A stretch of DNA of 64,000 nucleotides from Brevipalpus yothersi (GCA_003956705.1 QZCP01000036.1:90960-154959); one strand, 5' to 3'. Counted from the first letter of the stretch, positions 26,919-39,857 are shown. Numbers and translations are program-made. The notes: generated from the sequence alone by a model not told the origin.

Positions 26919-27099
26919 CTGGATTGCAACAATATTTTGTCATAATACATAGTTTCCAGCTAGAATGACTCTTGTGTTCTCTTGCAACATTAACCTCAAG
27001 TATTGTGGGCTTACAACTGGAGAAGATTTCAAAGTTTTTCTCAATGGCCCAGAGAGAAAAATTTGGGCTTCAACCCATTAACGTAATCTCTGTAGAGCA

Positions 27100-27130
<31 letters not shown>

Positions 27131-27816
27131 TCCTTCTGGAAGGTGTCGTAAATTTACGCCATTGGTTAAATGTTACAAATTTTGAAGCAGAAGAAGAACA
27201 AGAAATCAGCTAATTGTGATCTTCTTCTTCTTGAGACTTCTTCACACTTGGCCTGATAGCGTTTAATGGTAGATCTGAGACACTTGAGAGTATTTGATCC
27301 CCTGTCGCCTCTTCTTTTTGGCAATTATTGTACCATTCAAAATCTGTACCAAGTCTAGAATAATCTGGAAAATTGAGATATAAAATGGCTATATATTGAA
27401 TATTTAAGTAGTGGACTTTGTTTCATCAAGCGGCTTGTTTGTGTTACCCAAAACACAGGCAAAAAGATGAATATATTTGAAAAGCAATTTGATGAGGGCA
27501 ACATTTGGATTCATATGGCAGTATGGACTCGATATTTCCACTCGACTAACACTATGTGGACATTACGTGATCGTTTTGTGAATGAAGTTCAAAACTTCAA
27601 TGTAACCATTGTAACTGGGCAACTTACAGAGGAATGAAAAGAGAGAGAGAGAGAGAAAATTTTCCTCGGACAGAGGATTTATCTTCTCGTAAAGTCAATT
27701 TTTCTCTGGTTTTGTTTGCCTTGAGACTTCATACTACATTGGAATACAACTCCACTGACATACACAAGTCAGAAGACTTTTAGGGAAAAATTCCAGCAAG
27801 TTTGGCCTAAATTTTT

Positions 27817-27870
<54 letters not shown>

Positions 27871-29021
27871 TAAAGCTTCACTTTGCTGATGATAAGCTAG
27901 TTACAGAGGAATTTATCGTCTCTCTGTTCTAGAGAAAACCATCAAAGCTATCTGAAGCTAATAGAAGTGCAAAGCATGGCTCATTGTCACTCATGACAAG
28001 AAAAATTCATTCTTCAGATAGGATGAGAAGAAGTTTCATTGAGACAATTTTCAACCATTATCATATAAACAACAGCATGATGTATTTTTTTTCGGAAGTT
28101 ATTCATAGATGACCATGACTTGTATTGGGAATAGAATTCAATTTATGAGTCTTCATCAAGATGCCATAGATGATTATGTATAAACCCAATTTTGGAGGAC
28201 ATGTGTACAAAGTTCATGGAGGTTCATGAGAGAAGAGAACATATATATCAGAATACACCTATAGAAATGTATATTCCCCTATAAAAAGGCTCATAAAATG
28301 ATTCTATTGGAGCGAAAAGTAGTGTCCATCTTTTTGGCTTCTTTAGATAAGCTGTTTGATTGAATTCTATTGATCAGAGATCTATTGCCAGAATTGATAC
28401 TTTCTTTTATAGGGTTGAGAAGAGAGAATGAAATAGACTGTTATAAAATGAGAGAGAGAGATGATAGCAAATACAATCATCGAAAATCTTTTCCCAATCC
28501 TCTTACGTGAAAGATTTGTATCTGACGAGATTGTATCTTATTCGCAATACTTAGGGGGTCAAGTTCGATTAGATTATTGCAACGAATTGTGATACCTTGT
28601 AGCTGTAAATAAGAAATAGCTGATTAAATGATAATCAGAATTAGTTATGGAGAGAGAACCATTCATTCTATTTTCCGACCAATCGCTTTGAACAAACAGC
28701 TTGTCCTATCTTGGGTTCATTGAGTCAAGTCATGAGAAAGTTCTACTATTCATTTCTTTGGGACAAAATTTCATTCATGAATATCTCTCAGATTCGCCTT
28801 CCAACCTATCTGACTTGTTTCCACTTCGTTCATGAGTATTTTCAGTTCCTGCTAAACTTCTCCAGCTTCCAGCTTCTGATTCAAAAACTTTTACTAACTT
28901 TTTTCCACGTTAATTCTACGAGCTTTCTTCTCACATGATAAAACAGGAAAATGTTGCTCCTAAGGAAATATTCTGATTTCCCATAAAGAATTAGTAGAAA
29001 AAAAAGATTGACAAATTCTCC

Positions 29022-29079
<58 letters not shown>

Positions 29080-29840
29080 GGATTTAATCATATTGTACAC
29101 TGAACTTATAATAATACCCATCATTTGGGGATCATTACTGTCTCACTTCTCTCTGATGACTTGTTTCATCATAATGGCTAAATTGATACAAGCAGATTTC
29201 ATAACTAGACAGCTAGTAGTGAACCCTAGTCGGTGAAGCTCTTAACATTGTTTCATGGAAACGATTCTAACTTTTTTCAAAGAATCATTGCCTAGTTCTG
29301 TCAAATACTTTCGAGGCTGCAACAGATCATCAGAAGGGATCTTTTCATGAACTTTTGTGTGTGTGTTTCTGTTAAACTTAAGGCCACTCATTGTCCATTT
29401 TATGGTTACTGTCATTATCAAAACAATTTGTGCTGGATTAGAGGAGCTTTTACTTGTGCTCTATCGAACAATGATCCTAATCATGAGAAAAGGCTAACAA
29501 GAACCCTTCCAGATGAGCGAGTGTATTCCAGTGAGTCTGATCCTACGAATAGGTGGCATATACTATGGTATAGTATGTGAAAGATATCTCAAATGAATCG
29601 AAGTTTCAAAGATTGATGAGAGTAAAGGGAATATTTATCTGGATAGAGAGAATCTAGTGAGATGATGGTTTCACCCAGACAAGTCATTTGGCTTAAGGGC
29701 GTGAGGAAGAAAATGAAAATTTGAGTTACCAAAGGAGTAAGTCATTACTATAACTGTTTCAATTTTATCATCATGGTAAAGAGTGATTTGATATAATTTC
29801 GAAAAGCTAGGGGAAATGTTAACTCTTTATGAGAAATATG

Positions 29841-29916
<76 letters not shown>

Positions 29917-30519
29917 AAACAAAATGATGATGAAAAAGGGTGAAAAATTTTGAATATACTCGCTGAATAAATTGGACAAATGCTTGAGGGAACCATATAC
30001 ATGTATGTGGATACACGAATGAATATAAATACATCTATTCATATTCGTATATAGTGAATCGTCGAAAAATATCATCTCCTCAGAAAAAGTATTGAACATA
30101 TGATTATGGGCCTCCAAATGCCCTAGAGGAATGTGCTCAATGTGTGAAAGTGTATGTTTTATCCCCATGAATAATCGTGTCTGTCTTGAAATATCATGAT
30201 TATCACTTGGTTATCTGTGTAATTTTTTCTTCTCAACTCTTCTGGGCAAAGTATCTCAAATTTTTCTCCTCCTCTGGCTTACTTATTCCATTTGACAGCA
30301 AATATATGCACTTATTTTTCACTCAAATTGTCACCACATTTACGACATGTAGTGTCAGCAGAATGGCTTCTGATATGCATCCATGAAAAAAATGCAAATT
30401 TACAGTTGTGAAAATTAATTTTGACACATCTTGTCCCTTCAGATGAATATTTTCCCATGTAATTTAATCAATTGAAGACACCGAGTGGTTCCTGAATACA
30501 GATCAATGTTTCAATGTTC

Positions 30520-30559
<40 letters not shown>

Positions 30560-33500
30560 TTTTCAGGCTTTGAAGTGATATTCTTATGTAATTTGTGACA
30601 AAATCAGCTGAAGATATGAATAGATTGAGACAGTAAGAAGAAGAATAAAAACAAAACAAAAAAGTTTCACTCACAAGTCAGCGTCTCAGCTCATACATAT
30701 TCATCAGCCGTAGTTGACTTGTGTATGACTTCATGATACCAAGAGTGGTGAGATGATCAACTCTTTTGGTTATGTCAAGTTGGATCCATAGGCAACATTC
30801 CATACTGGAGATATAAGAGGGTTTATTATCTCTGATTTCTAGAGATTTCTAGGAAGTAGTTTGGAGCCAATTGAAATTAACACTTTTTTCTAGGGAAACA
30901 AATACTTGCCAAAATTCTTAAAACATAAGATGCGTTAACCATTTCAAATTATAGAATGCCTCAAATGACACAAGTCAGCCTAAATTATGATAGAGTCTAA
31001 TTTCATTATAGCAAACTGCAAGATACGTAAACTTGTGGGCTGGAATAGTTCAAAATAATTTTGGCTATTCTCTGTATTCATTGAGATATTTTTTTTAATG
31101 ATTGCTCAATCTAGATACAAATTTGGCGAGATTTTCCGATTCTAACGTAATATGCTCATTTTTTTAGGTGCATTTCATCTCAGTGAGCCTTTTTTGGGTC
31201 TAACCAGATGAACAATCTATGATTATGATGTATCTGTAAGAGAACATCATCTTGGAGGCTTCATGATTGAACACTTCTGATAACATCGTGGCTCGGAAAC
31301 CAGATTAGGTTTCTAAATTAACCATGTTCCATGTATTTTTCGTGTATCCATATTGAATACAAATTATGGATTTCTTTCATACTAGTAACGAAGTTAAGTA
31401 GTATCTTTGAGAGCAGGCTGTACAGCATTCACATATTCATTAAAAATTTCGCAAAAAATTTCTGATCCAGGAGATGAGAAAAATCTGTATGTTACTCATG
31501 GTTAGCTGTATGAACGTAAGTACCGTTATACTATTGAAACAGCGAAAGTTGCCAAATCTAGATCAAAAGTTTCGCAACATACACGTTTTATTGGTAGTAC
31601 ACGTATTCACTTGTGTACTATTTGAAGTTTCATTTGAAGTTTAGTTTCTGTCGGTTACAGTAGTTTAAGCCTCAAAATTCTGAGCCAGTTCGATACCAAA
31701 GAATTTGGGTCAAAATCGTCATCACTTGCTCCTTTCACAGCATCATTTGTATCCTCGTCAAGCCAAGGTTTTCTTGTTTGAGGCTAATGTTTACCATCAA
31801 ACTCACTGTTGATTATTTGTGTCACTGGTCTCATGTTGCATCCATGGTAGAGAGAGTATTTTTCTCTCTCTTTCTCTTCCTAAGTCCATGAGAGATGAGT
31901 AGAAACAGAGAGATTAGAGGAAGAAATTGTGTGGTAACAGCATATTCTGAGCACAAAATCCACTGTCCACTGATATACACACACATACTCATTCCGACCA
32001 GTGAAAGTCTATTTTGCTTGATCTTCCATCGATTCTCTCTATGGAATATCCTCTCTCTCTCTCTCTCTCTTCTCATCGGAATGTGATGGTAATTTATTAT
32101 CCAATGTGCATGTGGGCATGTTGCGGGTGGCTTGACCACGATGGAAACAAGAACACACCAAGATAAAGAAGAGAAAACCTATGACAGTAGATTTTGCCTG
32201 GCCCAAAAACAATATCCGGCATCAAAGAATCCGGAATCAGCTATCATTTTCGTGCGATGACCATCATGTTGTAGCTTCTCTCTTTTTCTACTAAGGAATC
32301 ATTCTATCTTACTTCTTCATGATGAGATGTTTCAATGTGGTAGCTTGGCAATGATAAGGATCGATGTCAACTAAGTAAGGAATGATAACATGTATCTATC
32401 TATCTAGGACGTCTATTCATTTTCCATGTCTCTCGCTTTTTCTCGTTCATCAATGCATTTGAGACCATCGAATCTGTATTGGTGAAGGAATATCTTGGAA
32501 TATTGTCAAAGGGAGAATGAAAGTGAACATTTTTGAACACTAATAACTGACTATAATAATAATATATATATTTCATCAATTGATGTGTGTTTGTGTGTGA
32601 GTGTGATATTCACCAATAAATGAAAGCGGATACTCATCCTTCAAGCATTTTCCTTTCGCTCATAAGTATGGGGCTTTATGTTCATCTTATTAGTATTGAG
32701 ACCGAGTAGAGTAGACTAATCATGTGTATGTGTATATATGTGGGCTGAACGTCTTTACTCAATATATCCAATCTGTCTTGCCATCTGTATTCCTTGTATT
32801 CCTTCAGTCCCTGGTTATTCTCATGTATTTTGAAAAGATATGAGGTTATATTTAAGAAGCTATGAATAGAAGATACAAGTCCACAAGGTCCCCCTGGAAA
32901 GACAAGTGGGTGTGTACACAGATGCACGAAAAATCCAAGATACTGTGTTGTCCATGATTTGCCTTGATATTCATTGATCTGATTGTTTCACTATCTTTTC
33001 AATTACCTTCTCATTTAGAAGACTACTCTCTCTCTCTTTCTCTCTCTCCAACTCTTTCTACAATACTTTGTAGTGGTGGTATCATTTGAAAGACCATTGG
33101 TTTGTAACATCTATCAAGATCAATTTAATGCAGCCCAAAATCCCAGCCAATAGTCAGGAATGAAGGGAAAAAAAGGGATGAATTGAGGTTCAATTTTGTA
33201 AGCCACCACTACTATAACTACTAGTCTATGGGAAGAGCGATTGAGAATGAAAAGCTCTAGAATGGACAACATGAACACCAGCAAAATGAGTCTCCTTTGG
33301 ATAGAAAAGAATTCAGTCGATTGTTTGCCACACACACACATACACAGCAAATTTGGCTGATTCTCTCTATACTTTTTCCTTTTTTCATGATTATCCATCG
33401 AATTTCTGTCTTTCTACCAGACAAAGAGAGAAAAAGAGAGAAAGAGAGGGAGAGTACAATTGTGGCTGGAATCTCTTTTAGCTTTGTATTCTCGTGTTCA

Positions 33501-35396
33501 AGACTGATATCAGTGTTAATCAGACTATTCTCTTGAAACATTATTGTCAGATCGTCCGAATAATTGGTTCAACAAAATGGCCACAGATGAGATCAAAAAC
33601 TAGAGCAAATGATGCTATGAGCTGGAATGTGTATGTGTGAGTATGTGTACTGGAAGATTCTTCTGTCCGAATGAGTTTGAAGGCTAGAGATGAAGAAGTA
33701 TGAGAGAAGAGATTATAGTTAGTTGAAATTTTGAAATATTAATAATGATAATGTCTCTCAAATCTAATTTTAATCTTTCCAGACATGTGAATGAGTGCAC
33801 CGAGAATGTCGTAAAATTTGCATGTCTTGATGATGTAGTCTTATTTTATTTTCTTTTTTCTTCATGGATAAACTCTCTCTGTTTCCAGTGCATTTTTAAC
33901 ACCTTCCCCTATTGTCTTTCGTTTTCTAATTGTCACTTGCATGTGGAAGCTTGTGATCTCATTAAATGGCTCAAATGTTCATTAGAAATGTAGTAAAAAA
34001 AAAATGTGCAAAGAAGGCGAAAAATTGTTTGGGTTTGAATAATTAATGAACCAATCTGATGAGTCTTTTCTCTCTTTCTCTCTCTCTCTCTCTTTCTCTC
34101 GCAAACTGAGTGAGAAAATTGATCTAACTCATTAATTGAGATGCTTGAGAAATGAATCTCCTTTTTTTTCTATCTCTCTCTTTTTCTCTACTTTCCACAA
34201 AAAGTTACTCTGTCTTTATCCATACTACTGGAACTGAACACAAATCTCGATTCTATACACTCTTTTTCAATGATCACGACGCAATTTCAGAACTATACCA
34301 TCTTACAAGCTTCTGGAAGCACATATATATATACTCAGTTGGCTTCGTTATTGCGTCACCATGAGCATCTGAAAGGGAGAGAATATGAATATTATTGTTT
34401 GAAGGAGACTTTATTGTCATTTTTCTCATATACAGTGATAACGAGAAATATTTTCTCTCTCTCTCTCTCTCTCTCTTCTCGTATATATAAGAAATAATAA
34501 TGCGTGTTAGTTTCGATGGTGAATAAAAAAAGTGGTTGAAATAAAAATCTGTACAATTGCTGTGAGGAATGTTCCCATAGACTGAGAAGAGAATAGCCCA
34601 AGAGAGTAATTTACTGACAAACGATTGTTTTGAGAGGGAAAGAGAAAAAGAAAGAGAATAGTAGATTCATTTTCATGATGAGATGATCAAACCTCCGTTG
34701 AATTGTTGAGTACAGTTGATTATATCTTTTCTTGAATCTAAATCAGCAGCAGTACCAGAAAATGATGCAATTATCTCAACTTATATTCATTTTTCTTAGT
34801 AATTTTTGCGTCTTATTTTTCATATTTTCTTTCTTGCTCTTTTCTATTTCTTACTCATCTGAAACAATACAACATCTGAAGATTCTGAGGGCGTTCATTT
34901 CTTGAAATTTATTCTTTTACTCAGTAACCATGAATTAAGACGTTGAAAGGGTGTTCAAAGGAACCAGGAAAAGCGAAAAAAAGGAAAGAAAAGTTTATCC
35001 AAAAGAGAGGAATTGATGCCACTACACAGAAATTGATAGGATCATTTTGTAGAAATTCTTATGAGATCTATCAATTTATTTAAGATTGATACTTGGCATT
35101 TTTAACGATTTCCTGCTCGTTTCCGTTCATGTATCACAGTGTTAGATTTTTTTTTGTTGTTACTCCACCAAGAAGCGAAAAATGTTTCTTCTTGTTCCCG
35201 ATCGTTCTGGTCGTTGGTTTTAGCACGTTTCTTTTCCTTGTGCTACTTGATGAGCTTGGGAAGAAATCAATCATCAAGGGAAGCATTCTCAGTCCCCAGT
35301 GATTGTTGGAACAAATACTGTGGAGAGATAATTTTCCTTCAACCCATTCTATTTCATAGATACATATATATACACCATAGAATTGGATCATGGATT

Positions 35397-35451
<55 letters not shown>

Positions 35452-38041
35452 AATAAGATTCTCTAGTCGATAAGGTCATCATTCTGCTGTGTGATGTTCC
35501 ATGTTTTTTTCACATCGGCATTTCCTGGTTTCTCAGTAGATTATTTTTTATGGAGACTAAGGAAGAACAAGCAAAAGGATAGAGAAAGAGAGGTCATCTT
35601 CAAATAGGTGCCAACGACCTCTGAAACATAATCGGTATCATTATTATTGTTGTTTGAATGATAATGATGGTCCATAAAATATAAGAAATGGTATACTTTA
35701 ACCAAGATTATCATGAGATTTTTTTAGCATGTATCAAATTTGAAGATGTTCAATGGGTATCATCATTCTCTTTTTTCTTCTTATTATTTTTCTTCTTGCC
35801 GAACATTCAATGGAAAAGTCGATAAATTATTGATATCAGGGCAATGATGAGCTATTAATGCTCGGTCAAATGAAGGAATGTTCTTGTGTGTGGGGAGAAG
35901 TTGCGTGAATAGGCAATATAAGTCAATCTATAAGATATCAATAGTGGTGAAATGTGAGCAAAAATTACAATATTACATACTCATCCTCAATATATGAGGA
36001 AGTTTGGAATTCCAACCAATGAAGAATAATCAATCTGTTGATTGAAGGAATTCAATCAACGCATGGTCTGAAATTCCTTGTTTATTTGATTCTCTCTGGA
36101 ACAGATGGGACCATTCCATGCAATTTTATCAAAAATCCTCGCCCAATATTGTAGTCCCGAAGAATTCAATTACATGTAAGCTGTGGTAGATTTTTCTCAC
36201 CATAAGAATCTTATAAATATGATGAATTCAAATCGATTCACTCTACAGCTCCTAGATTGATCAACATGATTACGGAAATTTGTTCAGCCTAAGTAAACTT
36301 CTCGAATGACCCGGATCCCAGAATCTGTTCTCATCTGAGACAATTTTTTTAGCATAATCGCTATCAATAATTTAATCTAAGAACATCAGACTCGAGGAAT
36401 ATTTTTCATTAAATCTATTGCGTGACTTCCTTAAGTGTAATAAGGATGGTTTAGCTTTATCAAAAAGTGTAGTTATTAATGATTTCAAGCTGGGTACTAG
36501 AAATTGAGGTTCATAAGGATAATGACTGAGGATAAATCAATTACCTGTACCCACTTTATTCCTCTTTCTCACACACACACATACACACACACTTTCGCCC
36601 TTTTTTGATTCTTTTTCTTCAAGTAAGATGCTTAAGAAGTGCCTCTGACATTTTTTCCACTTTCTCTCTCTTTCTCTTTTTCCAACACTTCATGATCATT
36701 TTTCTTCTTTTTTTCCTTACAGCGAAGAATCGATGGTAAAATAATCATAGAGTCTGCTGACTGTGGAATAAGAGATCAAGTTCCTTATCTATTCGAATCA
36801 GCGGCAATATTCTTTTTCGTGATTCCAATGAGTTTAATATTGATTTTGTACATATTGATTGGCTTGAGAATACGTCGTACATCCTCAATTTCTTCGAGAA
36901 CAGAATCTAATGGTGAAAGATCACCAGACACCAGACTTAATGGCAATGGGAACATACCAATAGAGCATCATGGCCTTTCATCATCCAACAAGCACAGTAG
37001 TTATCGACAACATCTGGATAAGAGAAGAGTAATCGTGAGAATGTTAGGTAAGTTTTATGAGGATTGTTAATTCACAAGATGGTCCCGTAACTATAACTGT
37101 GATCGAAGTCTGATGAAAATATATTCAGCCTTCTCACGATGATTGAATAAGACACGATCTTTTTGCTGAGAGTATAATCTCTCTTCGAAAATACCTTGTG
37201 CTAGACAAGAGATTATTGCCAAAAAACCCAGACATTTTTAGTTCAATTAGACACCAAGCAAAGAATCGTAATCTCATTTCGTTAACTCTTGTTGAATATC
37301 AATTTTTATCTTTCAAGAGCTAAAAATTACTCTTGTGCTTATTATAATCAATTCTTGGGAGACAATATTTTGCCTCAGAATTCTGTTGGAAGGATTGATC
37401 AAGGCTTGAGCTTCATTTTAACTCTATGGAGACGCTTATTGAGTTTTGAGAACATTTAAATCGTTACATGGTTTCAAAAATGTTCAAAATAAGATTATCG
37501 GAGCTCTGAAATTCAATCGAATATTCATCATACTCTTAATGCTGATATTCTAAAGTTCTGTTTCTCCTCTTATATTCTAGTTGCTGTTGTTGCATCATTC
37601 TTCTTCTGTTGGAGTCCTTTCCATGCCCAAAGAGTAGCATCCAATCATGTAACAAGCTATTCTCCCGAAGTGGTATTGAGAGTATACGTTTATTTAACTT
37701 ATATATCTGGTATAACATATTATATGACTGCCACGATCAATCCGATTCTTTATCAACTATTATCACTTAAATTTCGGCTCGCATTTCGAGACACATTCGG
37801 CTTTTGGCCTCCATTCTTGAGACCAGATCATCTACCAGAATTAACAGCAACCAGCACTTGTGTCAGTGCCTCTGGTCAAATGGAAACACCATCCATCAAG
37901 TGTAGCTCGGCAAATAAAAAGTATCTCTCAGCAAATGGATCATTTAACCAGATGCCGGTAACTTCACCATCAGTTCGAAAGAATCAGGCATTCTTTTCCG
38001 ATCAATTGATACAACCGAAAAGTCCATCAATGGAAAGTTGA
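23037..38041 (+). CDS. Neuropeptide GPCR, pyrokinin/CAPA (neuromedin U)-receptor-like
   Basis: Class A GPCR of 613 aa from three exons: 23037-24092, 36723-37047 and 37581-38041 (1842 nt in all; splice phases 0 and 1 agree). Members of this family sit in the plasma membrane and signal, usually through Gq and calcium, on binding C-terminally amidated PRL/PRV-type peptides. Seen directly: a hydrophobic N-terminus (possible signal peptide, residues 9-22); a long Ser/Asp/His-rich ectodomain to about 205; TM1 with Asn226; TM2 with LAISD (Asp254); Cys282 before TM3; ERY at 306-308 followed by MAICHPIRAHTMS, a strong pyrokinin/CAPA signature; Cys365 in loop 2; TM5 with FFVIPM; TM6 with FFFCWSPFHAQR (467-478); and TM7 ending NPILY (514-518). 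The tail is about 95 residues, Ser-rich. The start ATG is the first after an in-frame stop. Whether it is a CAPA or a pyrokinin receptor cannot be settled by eye. No frameshift was seen. Confidence 0.88.
27818..27868. repeat. (CT)n microsatellite
   Basis: CT array of about 25 units in GPCR intron 1. Confidence 0.95.
29022..29077. repeat. (CT)n microsatellite
   Basis: CT array of about 27 units in GPCR intron 1, about 0.8 kb before an opposite-strand GA array at 29844-29911. The two could form a long hairpin in the pre-mRNA. Confidence 0.95.
29844..29911. repeat. (GA)n microsatellite
   Basis: GA array of about 34 units in GPCR intron 1. It is complementary in sequence to the CT array at 29022-29077. 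Confidence 0.95.
35400..35451. repeat. Compound (CT)n(GT)n microsatellite
   Basis: About 21 CT units running directly into about 5 GT units, in GPCR intron 1. Confidence 0.93.
36723..37047 (+). CDS. GPCR exon 2: ECL2, TM5, ICL3
   Basis: 325 nt, residues 353-460 plus the first base of 461. It carries Cys365 (partner of Cys282), TM5 (about 376-400), the dibasic end of TM5, a 50-residue Ser/Asn-rich third intracellular loop, and the basic start of TM6. The donor is atgttag|gtaagt. Confidence 0.87.
37048..37580 (+). other. GPCR intron 2
   Basis: 533 bp, gtaagt to tattctag, splitting the codon for Val461 (phase 1) at the start of TM6. Nothing else was recognised inside. Confidence 0.85.
37581..38041 (+). 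CDS. GPCR exon 3: TM6, TM7, C-tail
   Basis: Encodes residues 461-613 and the TGA at 38039-38041. TM6 has the CWxP core and HAQR typical of pyrokinin/CAPA/neuromedin U receptors. TM7 ends NPILY, followed by a basic helix-8-like segment (LKFRLAFRDTF). The tail is rich in Ser, Asn and Pro with no clear palmitoylation Cys pair. Confidence 0.88.
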
Positions 38042-38177
38042 AAAACTTTCTCTAGTCATTCTTAATACGCGATAATTATTCATTATTATCATAATTAAAT
38101 ATACATAAAATACGAATCATCACTTCTCTCACAATTGAAGAGAGAAAAATTTTCATTGTCATTGTGAAATTTTTACC

Positions 38178-38183
38178 AATAAA
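38178..38183 (+). terminator. Polyadenylation signal of the GPCR gene
   Basis: AATAAA 137 nt after the stop codon, with T-rich sequence 30-50 nt further on. This would give a 3'UTR of about 150-160 nt. Confidence 0.6.
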
Positions 38184-38555
38184 ATTGATTTTGAAATTTT
38201 GCTAACATCTTCTAGATTTTTTCAACGAAAAAAAACAATTTTATTTTGAATAATTAATTTTTTTTCCACATTTCTCTTTCATTTCATGATTAAATTCTGG
38301 TAAATCAAAGGATCAAGGCCTAATCGGTGCCACATATACCCTCAAGTGAGGCAACTTTCCCCTTACACCAGTGAAATATTCAACTCATATCATGAAAACA
38401 ATTAATATAAATGCTGATTAATTTGATAAATCGAGGGACGCGAAAAAGAATCAATTAATCAAAATATATTAACATGCAAGAGAGAGAAAAAAAAATCATT
38501 TTATCATTTTATCATGAAAGCAAAAAAAATGTTTTCACTTGATAAATGAGACTTT
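38184..38555. other. Short intergenic region between GPCR and RpLP0
   Basis: About 370 bp of AT-rich DNA with no recognised gene. It separates the GPCR 3' end from the RpLP0 promoter on the same strand. Confidence 0.6.
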
Positions 38556-38731
38556 GAATTGCGCGCTCCGAGAAGAGCTCACTGAGTCTGCGCAAAGCGC
38601 CATGTAGCACATTTCCCTTTCCGGTTCTGTAATGTAAACGAGACTTGAGCGGCTTCCGATTGTTTTGATTGTAATTTTGTTAAGTTAATTTTGTAAATTA
38701 AAAATTGTGGACATAGTCTTAGGGTGATAAA
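38556..38731 (+). promoter_or_regulatory. RpLP0 core promoter and 5'UTR with TOP-like start
   Basis: A short GC/CpG-rich patch (about 38556-38600, including gcgcgctc and TGCGCA at 38589-38594) stands out in AT-rich DNA. It is followed at 38615-38622 by a pyrimidine run, CCCTTTCC, that resembles the 5' terminal oligopyrimidine start of ribosomal-protein mRNAs. If transcription starts there, the 5'UTR is about 117 nt. The TOP reading follows from what is known of ribosomal-protein genes; the exact start is inferred. Confidence 0.5.
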
Positions 38732-38785
38732 ATGGTTCGTCTAGACAAGGAAACTTGGAAAGCCAACTACTTCACCAAGTTAATT
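38732..38785 (+). CDS. RpLP0: RpLP0 exon 1
   Basis: 18 codons (MVRLDKETWKANYFTKLI), phase 0 donor gtaagt. The following intron is 100 bp and ends tttttgacag. Confidence 0.95.
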
Positions 38786-39857
38786 GTAAGTGGAACTAGC
38801 GATTGGATGTGTATTTATTGTGATCGTGAAGCCAGTGTATATCATTTATTTACATGATCGTTCTTTTTTGTTCCCTTTTTGACAGCAACTTTTGGATGAA
38901 TATCCAAAGTGTTTTATCGTTGGTGTTGACAATGTAGGATCCAAGCAAATGCAACAGATTCGCCAATCACTAAGGTCCTCAGGTGTTCTGTTGATGGGTA
39001 AAAACACCATGATTAGAAAAGCTATCAAGGGCCACATGCAGACTAATCCAGCTTTGGATAAGTAAGTTTCGTTTTCCTTACGAGGTCAATATTGTGTATC
39101 AGCTATATATTTGTAACATCTTGTTTTCCACAGTGTTTTGAATCACATAAGGGGCAATGTTGGCTTTGTTTTTACAAAAGACGATCTTGTGGAAGTAAGG
39201 GACAAGATTCTAGAGAATAAGGTGAAAGCTCCAGCTCGTGCCGGTGCTCTAGCTCCTCTCGATGTCAAGATTCCTCCACAAAACACTGGTCTAGGCCCAG
39301 AAAAGACATCTTTCTTCCAAGCTCTACAGATCCCTACTAAAATTTCCAAGGGTACTATTGAAATTCTCAACGAGATTCACTTGATCAAGAAAGATGAGAA
39401 AGTTGGTGCTTCTGAAGCAGCCTTGTTGAACATGTTAAACATTTCTCCGTTCACTTATGGACTCGTGATTCGTCAAGTATATGATTCAGGAACTATTTTC
39501 TCTCCTGATATACTGGACATCACTAATGAGGATCTTGTAGCCAAATTCATGAATGGTCTAAGAAATGTTGCTGCTATTTCATTGGAAATCGGCTATCCAA
39601 CCCTCGCTTCAGCTCCTCACTCGATTGTCAACGCTCTCAAGAACCTGATCGCCATCTCAATTGAGACCGACTACGACTTCAAAGAAGCTGAATTAGCTAA
39701 AGAATATATTAAGGATCCTTCCAAATTCGCTGCAGCCGCTCCAGCTGCCAGCTCAGGTGGAGGTGGAGGCTCACCTGCTAAAGAATCCAAGAAAGAAGAA
39801 AAGAAAGAAGAATCAGAAGAAGAGGATGATGATATGGGCTTCGGTCTTTTTGACTAG
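38732..39857 (+). CDS. RpLP0: 60S acidic ribosomal protein P0 (uL10)
   Basis: Large-subunit stalk base protein of 317 aa, the usual length for the family. It binds rRNA at the GTPase centre and carries the P1/P2 dimers that recruit elongation factors. Exons: 38732-38785 (residues 1-18), 38886-39061 (19-77) and 39134-39857 (77-317); total 954 nt with matching phases. Diagnostic segments seen: LLDEYPKCFIVGVDNVGSKQ near the N-terminus, LMGKNTMIRKAIKGH, HIRGNVGFVFTKDDL, PPQNTGLGPEKTSFFQALQI, SPFTYGL, an Ala/Gly-rich hinge (about 280-295), a Lys/Glu-rich segment, and the C-terminal EEDDDMGFGLFD motif that contacts translational GTPases. The ATG fits the conserved MVR start. Both introns are short (100 and 72 bp), in contrast to its neighbours. 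Constitutive expression with TOP-type control is expected for the family. No alternative identity is credible. Confidence 0.98.
38886..39061 (+). CDS. RpLP0: RpLP0 exon 2
   Basis: 176 nt holding the first part of the rRNA-binding domain. It ends within codon 77 (phase 2) at gataa|gtaagt. Confidence 0.95.
39134..39857 (+). CDS. RpLP0: RpLP0 exon 3
   Basis: 724 nt from ttccacag| to the TAG at 39855-39857. It holds the insertion domain, the P1/P2-binding helices, the flexible hinge and the acidic GFGLFD tail. Confidence 0.97.

Larger units (their letters stand above)
24093..36722 (+). other. GPCR intron 1 (12.6 kb)
   Basis: Bounded by gtgagt at 24093 and a strong pyrimidine tract ending ttccttacag at 36722. 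No gene was recognised inside on either strand. It holds many microsatellites: GA at 26889-26915, 29844-29911 and 30522-30556; CT at 27101-27125, 27818-27868, 29022-29077, 34072-34101, 34453-34475 and 35400-35441; and CA-rich 36571-36594. A Cys-containing 77-codon frame at 29347-29580 has no recognised homology. The intron lies at the loop between TM4 and TM5. Confidence 0.8.

Noticed and set aside
39143..39370. Minus-strand frame opposite RpLP0
   Set aside because: A shadow of the well-conserved RpLP0 exon 3 on the other strand.
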